Positions 34,676 through 47,243 of a stretch of 64,000 nt of DNA are shown piece after piece; position 1 is the stretch's first letter; each line of letters opens with the position of its first letter. The position numbers and the translations under genes were made by a program. Under the pieces are notes generated by a model. That model searched no databases, was not told the DNA's origin, and saw nothing but the letters and a program-made list of their open reading frames with translations. Source of the stretch: Diphasiastrum complanatum (Eukaryota; Streptophyta; Lycopodiopsida; Lycopodiales; Lycopodiaceae); NCBI GenBank assembly GCA_029204225.1, contig CM055097.1, forward strand, positions 53,433,592 through 53,497,591. Direction: 5' to 3'.

Positions 34676-36139
34676 ATGTCATGTTCCCATGGAACTAGCT
34701 CCGTGGGTCCCAAGGGTACGTAATCTTTTCATCTTTCCATATTAACGAATCTTTATACCTAGTTTTACAAAAAAATCAACCAAAAAATTCTAAAAATAAT
34801 AAAACAAAAGTTAAAAAAGCCTACAAAAAGGCCTAAATCTATAAAAAAAAGTTTTAAAATAGGTTCTTATGTAATTTTTAGGTTTTTTTTTTGTTATTTT
34901 TGATATTTTTTTAAAAATGTAAATTACTATATATTGCGAGAACATTAAAACTAGCTATGCAATTTTGTCATGATTCGAATTGAATAAAAAGTTTAAAGGC
35001 AAGTGAATTGTATGCGATATTGATAATTGAATTATAGATGTTGTGTAGAAACATGTTTGTATAGATACACCATTTTCTTGAATTTCAAACTATAGTAGAG
35101 ATTAACTGATGATTGTTTAAAGTATAGTAGAGATTAATTTGATGATTGATAGAATATTGCCCTACATGAAGGGCACTAAAGTCTACAAGCCACTGTATCC
35201 ATGTTTTACATGAAGGGCAGGAAGTGTATAGATTCAAAAGACGTCATAATAGAAAGATCCCTAAACCATATTGTGTTTGGCCTTCAATATAATATATAAA
35301 CCTTCAATAGTGCTAGGTCATGCATTCGACACAAAACCTACACCTTGATCAAAAGCCGAGTTTTATAAGTGAAATATCCCAACCTTTCAATATAAGATTT
35401 GAAAAACAATTAATGCCCACCATTCTTTGCAAAGAGGTTGAGTTATATGCTTCACTAGATATAATATCAATTCTTTTATATTTCGTGTCATTGTGGTAAT
35501 TGCTATATATTTGAAGGTGTTGAAAAGCATCAGAACAGTCGAGAGGTGAGTTGTTTGCCATTTCAAGTTGCTTTTTGTTTTCCCTTTCATAACCTGGTAA
35601 TTGTAGGCAAATATTGTTTTGAAGTTGACATATGCAAATACGCAGTCAAAGAATTATTGTCTTTTACTATCTTGAGTTCATTTCAATGACATTAAAGGCA
35701 TATGATTTGTCTAACATCTGAATAAAGGAAATGTTCAAAAATTTTATCTTTTTGAAGTAAATTTCATACTCGTCACACATGTTTCATGTCGTTATGTTGT
35801 AGCTACATTTGGAAAAAAAAAAATAACAACAACTAAATACAATAGCATAATCGATGTCTCTACTGAAAATGGAATTGTCATTGCCAAAAAGAGACATGTA
35901 TTCAAGTATTTGGTAATTACAAGAATTAGATGTTCATGTGTTCTTAAAATTTTCCAGAACAATCAAGACATTCGAGGTGAGCAATAATTAAGAATGATGT
36001 CCAAACTGAAATAGTTGATAGTTGGTAATATATTTTAGCTAATTTAGATTGCTAATGACAAGGTTGTTTAAGTGAGTCTAAATATATTATTCTTGTTGAG
36101 GACATCATTCTTTTCATAAATATAGAATAAAAAATCTTA
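34672..36139. other. Intergenic, no gene recognised
   Basis: AT-rich with many homopolymers; no coding or repeat structure I can support. Confidence 0.5.
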
Positions 36140-36419
36140 GTTTGAAAGCACACTGAATGAGCTTTGTAGAATATTTGAGATCTTTCCGCAATGTTAGTGT
36201 TTGTTAAAAAAAGTTAGTTGTTCGAGAGCCATTTTTTTTGTCAAATGTAAGATGGCAAAAGAAGAGGTGGCAATTTTCCTCTCAAAATTATAAACTAGGA
36301 GATTCGCCTTTCTCCGAAACGATAATGCAATATGAAAAACGAAATTCGAAGTTGCGATTTGCAAATTGCCATGAAACATCTCAAATAGTGTACAAAGCTT
36401 GTTCAGTGTTCTTTCAAAC
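36140..36419. mobile_element. MITE, copy 1 (about 280 bp)
   Basis: Ends are an imperfect inverted repeat of about 42 bases beginning GTTTGAAAG and containing AGCTTTGTA and TATTTGAGAT. No coding capacity. A second copy lies 1.87 kb to the right in the same orientation. Confidence 0.75.
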
Positions 36420-38006
36420 AATGGTTTTTTACTTTGAAAACAACCATTAGTATAAAAGCATAGTAAATTGACAAATTTAGGTCATCTATATACACAGATT
36501 TATGACAAGCTAGCTAAACAACCAGCAATAACATTTTGTAGTCTACGCCAAAAAACCGAAGAAAGCAAAAAATGAAAATGTTGCCAGAATATCTAAAGAG
36601 AAAGATGCAAGGCCATTTAAAATATAGCAAGAGAATTCATACAAGTCCTTGAAAGACTTTTCATTTGTAGGAAAAGTCACTAAATATTGCTACATGCATG
36701 CTCTACATTGAAACAAACATTTGCGCAGAAGGGGGTGATTGGCAAATAAGCCTAAGATCTAATTTTTTGCTTAAAAATAGAATTTTGAACAATCAAATTC
36801 ATACTCAAATACTTATTACTTTTGTCAATTATTCAACTCGTTCTGTTATAGTGATAGGTCCTTCCCTTTCATTACATCGATATAGATTATCTCAACACAT
36901 AGCCATCGAAATTTTTCAACACCTTTTGATTTGCAATTTGATCGATTGCTCCTACCATGGAAACTGGTAAATTGCTAATTCAAAATAAATTGGCCTTTCT
37001 ATGGAAAATACTTGAAGAGATGCAAACATATCCCATATGATCGAATCGAGCACTTACATTGCATAGGCTACGTATACAAGCATTTGAACCTAATTTAGCA
37101 AATGATTGCACCATTCGTTTACATGCACTGCATTTTTCAATGCATACTCTTTAAACATGAAATGACTCTACATCTATCTTTATCTCTGAAAGCTGAAACA
37201 TAAACATGTTTACAATTTTTTAACTCAGAGGCAACGATTCTACTCATGCAAATACACAGACATACATTGCCTAATCATTCTAGACTGTACGTGTACATTG
37301 CCCGCAATGGTTTTTACTAACAATTGTATAACTACACGTTCTTTTGCAAATAGATATAATACATGTAAACCAATCACTGATCAGACAGATTTCCCAAAAA
37401 AACAAATTTCAGTTCTAACATTAACAAGCCATGCCAAAATAGCTTCGTTTGAACTTTTCAATTTAGAAACTATGATTACACTTCTCATTAACAAGTTCAT
37501 TAAGACGTCAATTTATTTTGGAATCAAAGTCCTAAAAACGTTCTAAAAAATCAGATTCTAAAAGAACCCTACACGAATTGAAAACTAGATGTAAGTGATT
37601 TAAGAGTGTTTGGTAGCATTGCAGCTTCCATTGAATAATGCCTTACTACTGCAGAAATATAGTAGATAGCATTCTTTTTGCCCCTCAAATTAGCAACTTT
37701 TTTTGGAGTTGATATATACTTCTACGCCGAAACAAATTTTCTTGATTCAGGTTTACAATTAAAAATCGATCCTTGCTAGTTATTGTTTTTAACATTTTGA
37801 CTTTACACTTCGTACACATGTTCATTTGATTCGACTAAATTATCCTATCCAAAAGTAGAGGGCATTGTAAAACAAATTTGAATTTTACTACGTCATTATT
37901 GTTATTCGCAGGAAAGAAATCATGCATCATATATAGTGTTTTATTTGCTGGATTTATTTTTCATTTGTTGTATTCCAATTTGCAAGACATATCATTCATT
38001 ATTTTT
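36420..38006. other. Sequence between two MITE copies, no gene recognised
   Basis: 1.6 kb of AT-rich sequence. Short open frames lack motifs. It could be ordinary spacer, or the interior of a larger composite if the two MITEs move together. Confidence 0.45.
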
Positions 38007-38288
38007 ATTTGAAAAAACATTGAGAAAGCTTTGTAGAATATTTGAAATATTCTCAGAATGTTAGCATTTGTTAAAAAAAAAAGTCAGTTGTTAGAAAGCC
38101 ATCTTTTTTTTCAAGTGTAAGATGGCAAAAAGGGAGGTAGCGATTTTCCTCTCAATTTTATAAACTAGGAGATTCGCCTTTCTCCCAAACGCCAATGCAA
38201 TATGAAAAATGACATTCGAAATTGCAAACTGCAAATTGCCATGGAATATTTGAAATACTCTACAAACCTTGCACACTTTTTTTCAAAT
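38007..38288. mobile_element. MITE, copy 2 (about 282 bp)
   Basis: Aligns with copy 1 along its whole length, with shared interior blocks GTAAGATGGCAAAA and TATAAACTAGGAGATTCGCC. It has its own terminal inverted repeat beginning ATTTGAAAAAA. Confidence 0.75.
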
Positions 38289-38674
38289 AATAGCTTTTAT
38301 TCTATATTTCTCGAATTTGAATCATGAAAAAAACATATATTATTTTATGTTCAATTAAAATTTCTCATGATTTTTCATATTCTTACGAATATGAAAAACC
38401 AATATCTATTGAAAATAATTTATAACTGTATTTTTGTAAATTATATCAAAAAAAAAAAACCTATAAATTCATATCATCAATTTGTTTTTTAAGAAAAAAT
38501 ATTTATGTTTTTTTTTTTACGCATTGATTTTAAAATTTCAGAGTTTTTTCGAAACATGAGAATTGAGATTTGAGTTCACTATGTTTTTTCTTTTACACAA
38601 GTATAGATTGAGATTCAAGATCAAACACTCAATTTGATGGCAATGTCAAAAAACAATGAGTTATCAAAAATGAA

Positions 38675-38685
38675 CTCTGATATCA
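38675..38685 (-). other. Primer-site-like motif left of LTR
   Basis: Plus strand CTCTGATATCA, one mismatch to the complement of the initiator-Met primer site, abutting the LTR candidate at 38,686. Confidence 0.45.
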
Positions 38686-39537
38686 TGTCGTAGAACGATG
38701 GGAATGCGGAAGTATCAAATGATATCATATTAGTAGAGATCTGATAGAAACAAAACTCTGATATAAAATCAGAAATATGCAGAATAGCAGTGGAAGTTTT
38801 AGCACCAGACAGTTGTGGATCGGAAGTGCGTCAGTTACCAGCAAAATAATCAAGATAAGCAATGCGCAATAGAACAAAGCAGTAGTGCAGACAAAAACTT
38901 GCACTCTGATTGATTGAAAAATGAGTACAATAGCTTGAAGCAATAGCGCGAGGCTGTGTATCAAAAAATTAGCTTCAACTCAAAAATCATTGAGTGTAAA
39001 AACACTAGCATGATTTTTACAGAATGCTACTATTGTTTTAATCTGATCAGGCGCTGACTCTATACATTGATGATTGCATGTCAGTGATTAGTATATTGAA
39101 AGCATAAAATTAATCTACTTAATTTATTAGATCTGTCCTATAGTAGATAGCCATCATTGTAACAGTAAATCTATGTACAAAGTAGGTGGACTGTCAACAT
39201 CGCGACGTGGGTCGGATTTCTGGTTGACAATATCAAAAAATACAATGTATACAATGACTCAAAAAATTACGGGACTGACTTGAAAACATTACGATTTGAG
39301 TCGAGTTGATCCAGACTCGGAAAATTACGATTTGAGTCGAGTTGATCCGGTATTGAGAAATTCTAAAAATACGAGTCGAGTCGAGTTGATCCGGTATCGA
39401 GAAATTCTGGTTTTGGATTTTGATCTTCGCTTAAAGATTCGAGTCTCTCCTTTTTTTTTGTTTTCTAGTGTAAGTATATACAGCTTTCAAGATGCTCATT
39501 ACCAAATGGATTTGGGCCTAAGCATTGAAATCCAACA
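38686..39537 (-). repeat. Copia-type LTR candidate (about 852 bp)
   Basis: On the minus strand it starts TGTTGGATTTC right after a polypurine tract (39,538-39,548, GAGTGT preceded by AAGGGG) and could end ...CTACGACA at a primer-site-like motif. The left boundary depends on that motif. Confidence 0.5.
39288..39412. repeat. Short tandem repeat with GAGTCGAGTTGATCC
   Basis: The phrase GAGTCGAGTTGATCC(G/A)G occurs three times, in imperfect units of about 42-58 bases, some with AAATTACGATTT, inside the LTR candidate. Confidence 0.8.
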
Positions 39538-39550
39538 CTCCCCCTTAATG

Positions 39551-40320
39551 TGAATCCTGAAACACTTCGATCTTCAGATTTATCATATTGTTAAATCTGA
39601 GATGGTGCTCCTTGGATAGTGCTTTCGTGAAATAATATGTTGTCATAAAATTTGTCCTGCAATAAACCGATGACACTTCCTAGCTTTGCACTTTCTCTCT
39701 AAAGTAGTGATACCTGATTTCGATGTGCTTGCTTCGAGAATGAAATCTCGAATTTAGAAATAGTGTGATTGTGCTTTCATTATCTCAATAGATAGTCATT
39801 AGATGTGGCTGAGCAAGGTCAATATCTGCAAGCATGTTCTTTAGCCAAATTGCCTCCTTGGTAGCATTTGTGGTAGCTATGTATTCTGATTCTGTTGATG
39901 ATAATGCTACTGAGGTCTACTTTTGGCTATTCCATGAAATTGGGCCTTGATTGAGCAAGAACACAAATCTAGAAATTGATCTTCTGGTGTCGATATCTCT
40001 TGCCCAATCTGCATCTGTGTATCCTTTGAGAATATTGGCAAATTGGTTACCTCTATAATAGATGCTGAGATGTTTTGTTGCTTGGACATAGTTCAGGACC
40101 TTCATGAGCGCTTTCCAATGGGTTGACCTAGATTCGATAGGAACTGGCTGAGTGAACTAATCGAGTATGCAAGGTCGGTGGGTTGAGTCCAGAGCATTGC
40201 ATACATTAGTGAGCCGATGATGGAGTGAAATGGATACTGCTTCATTTTCACAAACAGTCTTTTTATTATTAGAAAGTTGATGCCAAGCCAGTTGCTATAT
40301 GAAACTCTATCATGCCACAT
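39551..40320 (-). pseudogene. Copia RT C-terminus and RNase H remnant
   Basis: Minus-strand frames contain the I-G-S-L-M-Y-A block, P-D/T-x-A-Y-S-I-S-S-L-S-Q-F, Y-T-D-A-D-W-A-R-D (RNase H, near 40,025), and further left E-S-E-Y-I-A-x-T and S-K-H-I-E-I-R-Y-H. It then runs into a polypurine tract and LTR. Stops and frame changes break it, and nothing upstream of RT remains on this strand. Confidence 0.85.
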
Positions 40321-40485
40321 TACATGCGAAAAATTAATGCCTATACATTCTAGTTTTGGGCTGTGTATTCATTTGCAAAAAAAACCTTTGTAGGCAAGTC
40401 CATTCTCATGCTTCCGTATAAGGCAAGTCCATTCTCAAGGTATTAAGTCTTCTGCTGACATCCTATTCAAAAGACTTTACCAAGT

Positions 40486-40907
40486 TTGATGGATTTTCAA
40501 GAGATCTTAATCAATGAAAAATATAGGCTTCAAGCAAGAGGTGAATCTACATCGACACTTCAAGAAGATGCTATGTTCACAAAGGGCAAATCTAAGGGCA
40601 AAACCAAAGTAAGTGGTCTGAAGGGCAAGATCAAGTGGATGCTTCTTCAAGTGGCAAAAAGGAGGATAGATCAAAGCTCAAGTGCTTCTATTGTGGCATC
40701 AAAGGACACTTTGCAAGTGAGTGCTACAAGAAGAAGAGAGATCAAGGAGACAAGCAAGGTAATCTTACTCTTGATGAGAATGGTTTGGATGTTCAAGATG
40801 CAAATGATGATGCTTTTGTGATGTCTTCATGTATGCTTGTTAAAGAGGAAAATGGAGAAGTTACCTTTTCAGAGCCTGACTACTACATTCTACATCTTAG
40901 TGAATGA
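40486..40907 (+). pseudogene. Copia-type gag fragment with zinc knuckle, opposite strand
   Basis: Two overlapping plus-strand frames join across a frameshift near 40,630. The second carries C-F-Y-C-G-I-K-G-H-F-A-S-E-C, a retroviral-type CCHC knuckle followed by lysines. It faces the copia RT remnant at 39.6-40.3 kb, so the two are from different copies or were rearranged. Confidence 0.75.
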
Positions 40908-42023
40908 ATAGTAATGTTGACTTCATATAAGTCCTACAACCAGTGAACCCAATAAAAGCTTCTTATGGCTTACAGGTTGCTGGATTAGTGGATCTTGAAT
41001 TTTTTCAAGTTTACACATGTTCAATTGGGTTCTTAAGCATCCACATTGTTTTTGTCATGAAGTTGAGCACTGATTTTTAAACAAAATAGGTTGACAGAAA
41101 AATTTCTGGATATAAGGTTGTCATGCTTACCTGATGCAAAAATATATATACTTTTCAGTTAGAATCATGGCTTAACCTAAGGTTGAGTCTCAGGCATGCT
41201 TTTTGGTTTATGTCAATGAAGGGGATGGGATATAGAACCCACGATCTCATGTTTGAAAAAGTAGAGGGCCAGACCACTTGCGCTAGCACCGATTGACTAT
41301 TTGCTGGAAACGACAAAAAAGGGAAAACGAATTACAATTTGGTTCTCATTTCATAAATACGAGCCAACGAAAATGATATCCGGCAGATTCCAACTTTGGT
41401 TCAAACTGCAAAAAAATCAAGTCCATGACTTACATATAGCATAAAAACCACCAATTTGTCTTCGATGCATTCTTGGAAACATTTCAAGAAAAGAATTATA
41501 AATATCTAGAATATAACATCACATCACATCACAAGGTAAATTGCTGATAGAGAAGGTGCAACTAATCTGGTGCGAGGATGCATTACACCTGCCACTAAAC
41601 TTCGTGTGAACTATAATGGTTGGATTGAAATAAAAGAGACTGTTCCAGGAATAATACCTACAGAGAACTCATGCACACCTTACCAATTCTCGAATCAAGA
41701 CTATTGAAAAAGACGAGCTTTTCTGCTATCCTACATCAGGAAAGCACACAATTATGTTGGAAAATATGGACATGTTGGCTGTAGTATTGAGTCTACCAAA
41801 ATAGCAATTCAAGGTGCTTGTAAATCACCAACCAGGGTTGCTCTTCGGCTGCCTGATTTGAAATAAGCTGAACTTTTCATCAAATAGGCAGGCATAATCT
41901 GTACTCTAAACAGTGGAAAAATAGTTCTTTCAGCACCTGGATCTGCTGAACCCAATCCCTGTCGATGAGATACGCTTGAAAGCTGTTCAGGTAAGAAACC
42001 AGCTTTAGCTCTTGATACATGTT
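40908..42023. other. 3' flank of the kinase gene, no gene recognised
   Basis: Should hold the 3' untranslated region of the minus-strand kinase next to 42,024. A small ACATC repeat is at about 41,517-41,533. Confidence 0.45.
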
Positions 42024-42105
42024 TCAGCCTGGAGGCATAGAAGATTTCTGCAACTGTTTCAAAGAGTGCATGATGCCAGCAAAAGAAGGCCGCTTGCTGG
42101 GTTCA
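42024..42105 (-). CDS. Kinase exon 12 (C-terminus)
   Basis: Encodes [13 protein letters not shown], the conserved subdomain XI arginine region, and ends at TGA 42,024-42,026. Acceptor GTTGCAG. Confidence 0.93.
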
Positions 42106-45100
42106 CTGCAACACCAAAAAGCTAAGATCTCAAAGGTGTTTCGCATGCACCAAATCAGAAGATCTTTGAATAGTGGAAGCATCTTTGCATTTACTCCAGA
42201 GATCTGATTAATTCTATAAGTGGATGATGCACCTAGCTCAAGCACCATCTCCAGATCAATGCAAAAACAATAACAAAAATGCACAATCTTGGGCTAACAG
42301 AAAATCCCAAAGCTCTATAGAGACAGATTTCATGCAAGAGAGATCGTAACACTTCAGAAGTAATCAATCATCGCAGTTGTACTGTGCGATGCTACCACAA
42401 TCACTAGCATAACATGTGCAAGAATTGCATTAAGTACTTGATTCTGAAGCAAACTAGGGCGAGAGTGACTAAGACACAAAGGCTCAGTCAACAGAAAGGG
42501 AATGAAGCGTCACTTTACCTATCCCAGCAAGATTCAATAATTGTGACAAGTTCCGGGTTCACATCCTTGGGTATTTGAAGTCTTCTTTTCTGGAAACCGA
42601 CTGCTCCTACCACCTACCCACATCCAGTTAAAGGGTAAATACCATTATGTAATATGCTTATTCTGCACACAAAAGACTCTTCTAGCAGCACAGCACAAAG
42701 ACCAGGCAGTAATTTGAGTGAAAATCTAGAGCATAATGAAGTGCACGATATGTTCACAAAGTACTCTAAGAACCTCCTACTAAAGTGTACTCTATTCATC
42801 AATATCTGAATAAAAATAGCAACATAAAAAAGAGATGAAAGGACACAAAAGTCGAATGCCATTAAAATGATACCATTAGTACATAGCTAAAAATATAAGA
42901 CATACAACATGTATGATGTAATTAAGAGTGTAATTGAGCCAATGAGTCATGAGACCAATGGTTAATTATTCCAAAATTGACATTTTTAGTCACTTTATGG
43001 AATTTGACAAAAAATGAATACTTTCAAGTTAACTTCTTTAAACTTCAAATATTTGAAACACCAAGGAACCATACGCAAACATCAGTTAGATCAAGAGTGT
43101 CAAGGATATATTATCCAGAGCAAAATTTCTCAAGACTATTACAGCCACACCAAAAAATTTGGGTCAGTTAAATCAATAATCATATGGTTGCTTTTGAGGA
43201 TACATAACTGGAGAAATAGATAGCATTCCCTGTCACAGTACAGAAATGTGCAGCTTAATAGTTCATACTTCGAATCAGTAGAAAAACTATCACCCTTCAA
43301 GACACGGTTCAAACTCTCATGCTCAAATCTATATACATGTTGAGTCAGCCATACATGAGCATTCCACTTGGCATGCTGGACTAATCCAGTTAAGATAACA
43401 ATCCACCAAGTATATAAAAATTGAAACTTTCCAACTCTTACTTTGCAATTTCATATGTCATCAGTGACATTAAAGCAATTCATAAGGTTTTGAGGGTAGA
43501 TGTTGTCCACAGAAAACTGTTCTAGGGGTACAGTTGACCACAGTCCTTGCCATCATGATAGAGGCCCTATATGTCCTATGAATAAGAAGACCATCAACTC
43601 TTAGCCGCAGACCAACAAAACTATACGTGGCCCTACGTTTACAGAACACCATCAGACATTTCCTTGCCAGATCTGGGAAATTAACGCCATCGGTACTTTG
43701 TCTAAAGTGAAGCATAAACAAGATAGCAGTACCAAAAAGAAACTCAGTTTCTCAGAAATTATTTTAAATGGAATGAAGGATAGAATAGATGTAGTACCTG
43801 AGCTGCACTCATTCCGTTCCATGGTTGCTGTAAAGTGACAAGCTCCCAAAGAATGACTCCAAAACTGTAAACATCGGATTTCTCATTTGACGGTTCATCT
43901 CGTAAAACTTCCGGTGCCATCCACTCCGGCTGAAATAATAATGTGGATGATCAAAACCCATGGCATCAGAATCTGTCTTTTTCCCAGTGACCAATAGTGA
44001 TAGACTTAAGAAGTCCTTGTCCACATTATGCTCAGCTCAAGCACTCATTCAATACAAGCCAACAAACAGAAGAACATTCTAAAACAATCCTTGCATACCG
44101 TGCCTGCACCAGAACGTGATGAAAGATAGGTATTTGCCTTTAAGCGCGAAAGGCCAAAATCAGCAACCTGTTTGGCACACATCGAAGTTAATACTAGTTC
44201 TTAGAACATATAATTCTACGTTGATCAATTACATATCAACCACATTCTGGTAATAGCAGCCATAGACAGCTTTCAGATATGACTGGGTAGGAACCTTCAC
44301 AGTCCAGTTCTTGTCAACGAGCAGATTTGGAGACTTTAAATCCCTGTGGACAATGGGTGGATTCATCCGGTGAAGGTAATTCATGCCTTTTGCCTGCATC
44401 AAGTATACAACATTCAGGAAGATTCTAATGTCAAAAAATGTGTGAAGGAGAATAAATTTTTTGATTGAAATTGCAAGGGGTATGACAAATGAGTATAATA
44501 AAGCAATTGAACGGGCCCCTCAAGCATTATATAGGAACAACTATTATATGCGAACAAAAGCTAAATACCACATCCAGAGCCATTCGTATTCTGCGCCTTT
44601 CATCCAAAAACTTTCTGGCACCTGGTTTGTGTAAAAGCCTGAACAAACTGTCTCTGTTGAATGAATACAGGTGATTTTAGTACATAGAGTGAGCAATATA
44701 GTGTCCATTTATCCACGGCAGCTCTTCAAAATAACAAAAATAAGACACAATTTTGTGCCATGGGAAAAGATTCAAATCTGTCTTGAGTGTTAAGAGTTTA
44801 AAAATCACAACAACTGCCCATATTCAAAATATATAAAGAAGCACATAAAACAGCAGAAAATTCTACAGATTTCAGAAAACATTCAAGAAAATAAATATAT
44901 ACACACCAACCTTCCCAAGATTTCCATCTGAATTTCACAGCACTCATAATGTTTCAAACTTCTTATTTCTCACTAGCTATATTATATCCTTATGTTTTTT
45001 GGAGATAAATCACTCAACGATACTCAAAGCTAAAATTCACTGGGAGACTAAAACAGCACATTGGATAATGCAGTATGCTAGGGTGTACCTTGAACTTTAA

Positions 45101-47164
45101 ACGACTCATATAAACTTTACATAAATTAAGTGACATGTGTAATTAAATTATATAAAGATCGTAAGCGTATTCATAGTTTCCAGCTGAAGTAACCAAACGT
45201 GTTTGGAAGAGGTTTCAAACATCTTTTCAGAATCCTGCGTTTCAAATGTAGGTTTTTGAAGCTTCTAATTCTTTTGATAATAGGTCCTAAAACCCTCCCA
45301 AATAAGCATCCTGGCCTAATTTTGGCCTCATAAGGGGCCAAAGCAGCTCATGCTCCAAATTTATAAAACATGTTTCGAATTCAATGGCACATCAAGCAGT
45401 GAGCATAAGTTTTGTTGAAAAAGTATAACCTTGTATATTTGCAAACACCTATTTAAGGTTTTCATTACATTGATACATAGATGTAGCAGAACATGCTCAG
45501 TTGTATCTGCATTCGAGAGTGAGCGTTCCAGAACGCCATTTGTTTTTTAACATGAAAACAGAATTCAAGCACTTGAATTAAAAAAAAATTAAACCTAAAA
45601 AAATTTGCAAGCACTAGGAATTAATCATAACCTGAAAACAAAAATATTTTCAAAAAAAACAAAAATAAAAAATAAAAAACAGCAGCATTCCAAGAAACCC
45701 TAATGGGATTTCCCAGATTGTGTTTTGGAACACATTCCAGAACAAAACATGCAATGACGCTTGATGTTATTGATTTGATATTTGTCTCATACTTGTAAAT
45801 TTACTCTTAGTTTTATATGCATAGATGCACTATAATCAACCCTGTTTTCATGATACAACTGCTAATGACTATTTTTCATACATAAAATATGATATCTTTC
45901 CGATTTTGAACCATTTCAAAGTGGAACAAATGTTCCAAACATTCAGACGATTTTCCGGACATTTGAATGTATCAAATGACCAGAAACACATCCCAATTCC
46001 AACAATCCTAAGAAAAACAAGAAAAACTTTAAAAACCATCAGGGTGGCAAAGATATAGCTGAAGCTTGTAAGAAGAACCTGTGCTTCAAGTGCAATGGCG
46101 AGGGTCACCTTGCACGAGATTGCGTCAAAAAACCAGCTTCTACCTCAGGTAATGTATCTCATGAGATGGATGTATGTTTCCTTAGTTCTTTAGTGACACA
46201 GGATTGACTCATAACTTTATTTTTGTAAATTTGGTGCAGACGGCTAAACCTTCCTATCCAAAAAAGTAAGAAAAAATATTGTGTGACAATGGCATCGGGA
46301 AGCAATTCCGAGTTTATGAAAATGTTTGGTTGCAACCATGAGCCTAAAATAGAGGCCGTACATATATAAGAAATGAGTTTTTTAAATTTTGGGACATGCA
46401 AATCCTGAGGTAGTCACGTAGTCAGCACCCTACAGTAGGTGCAAAACACATACATAAAGATATATCAACATTAGTTTCACATACAGGGAGGTTGGAACAA
46501 CATGCTATCAGACAAACTGGTATAATTCCATATCCTAATATACGCTGTTTGTACAAACTTTTTCTAGTTTCAATATAAAGGCTACATTAACTTAATACTC
46601 TGATATAGATGGCATGCAAAACCGACAAAGATTTTCATTCCCCTCCAGTCAACATTTTGAGCTATGAAACTTGAAGAAGAGAACCAAAACCAACCTGATG
46701 ATAGACAGTGAGAGTCATAACCAAACAATGTTCTAGCTACTCAAAAAACAATAGTACAAGGAGTCAAATTGACGTTTTTGCACCTAGACATGTGTGACAT
46801 CATAAGAAGGAGAAAAAAACTGCCAAAGCAAATGTCAAACATAGCCAGCCATACATGAGAATACAGTGAAACATCAAAGAAGGCATACCTGGGAAGAAAC
46901 TCTGTGACGATTGCAAAGTTGGGGCGCTTTGTCACCGCACCCATAAAAAGAACTACATTCGGATGGCGCATCCGCTTCATTATTTCAACCTGAAAACAAC
47001 CCTCTAATCTTGAAATTTGTTGCAACTCCAAATAAACACATCCCACCTTCAAAAGAAATCATCATATAATGAGGAAACCAAAGATAATCCAAATGAATTT
47101 TACCAACTAAACAAAGGGATGCACAAGAGCTCTATTGACTAAAATTCAATACAGCTTAAGAGAG

Positions 47165-47243
<79 letters not shown>

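Noticed and set aside
36194-36450. Short ORFs on both strands within the MITE
   Set aside because: They arise from its inverted-repeat structure; the second copy does not preserve them.
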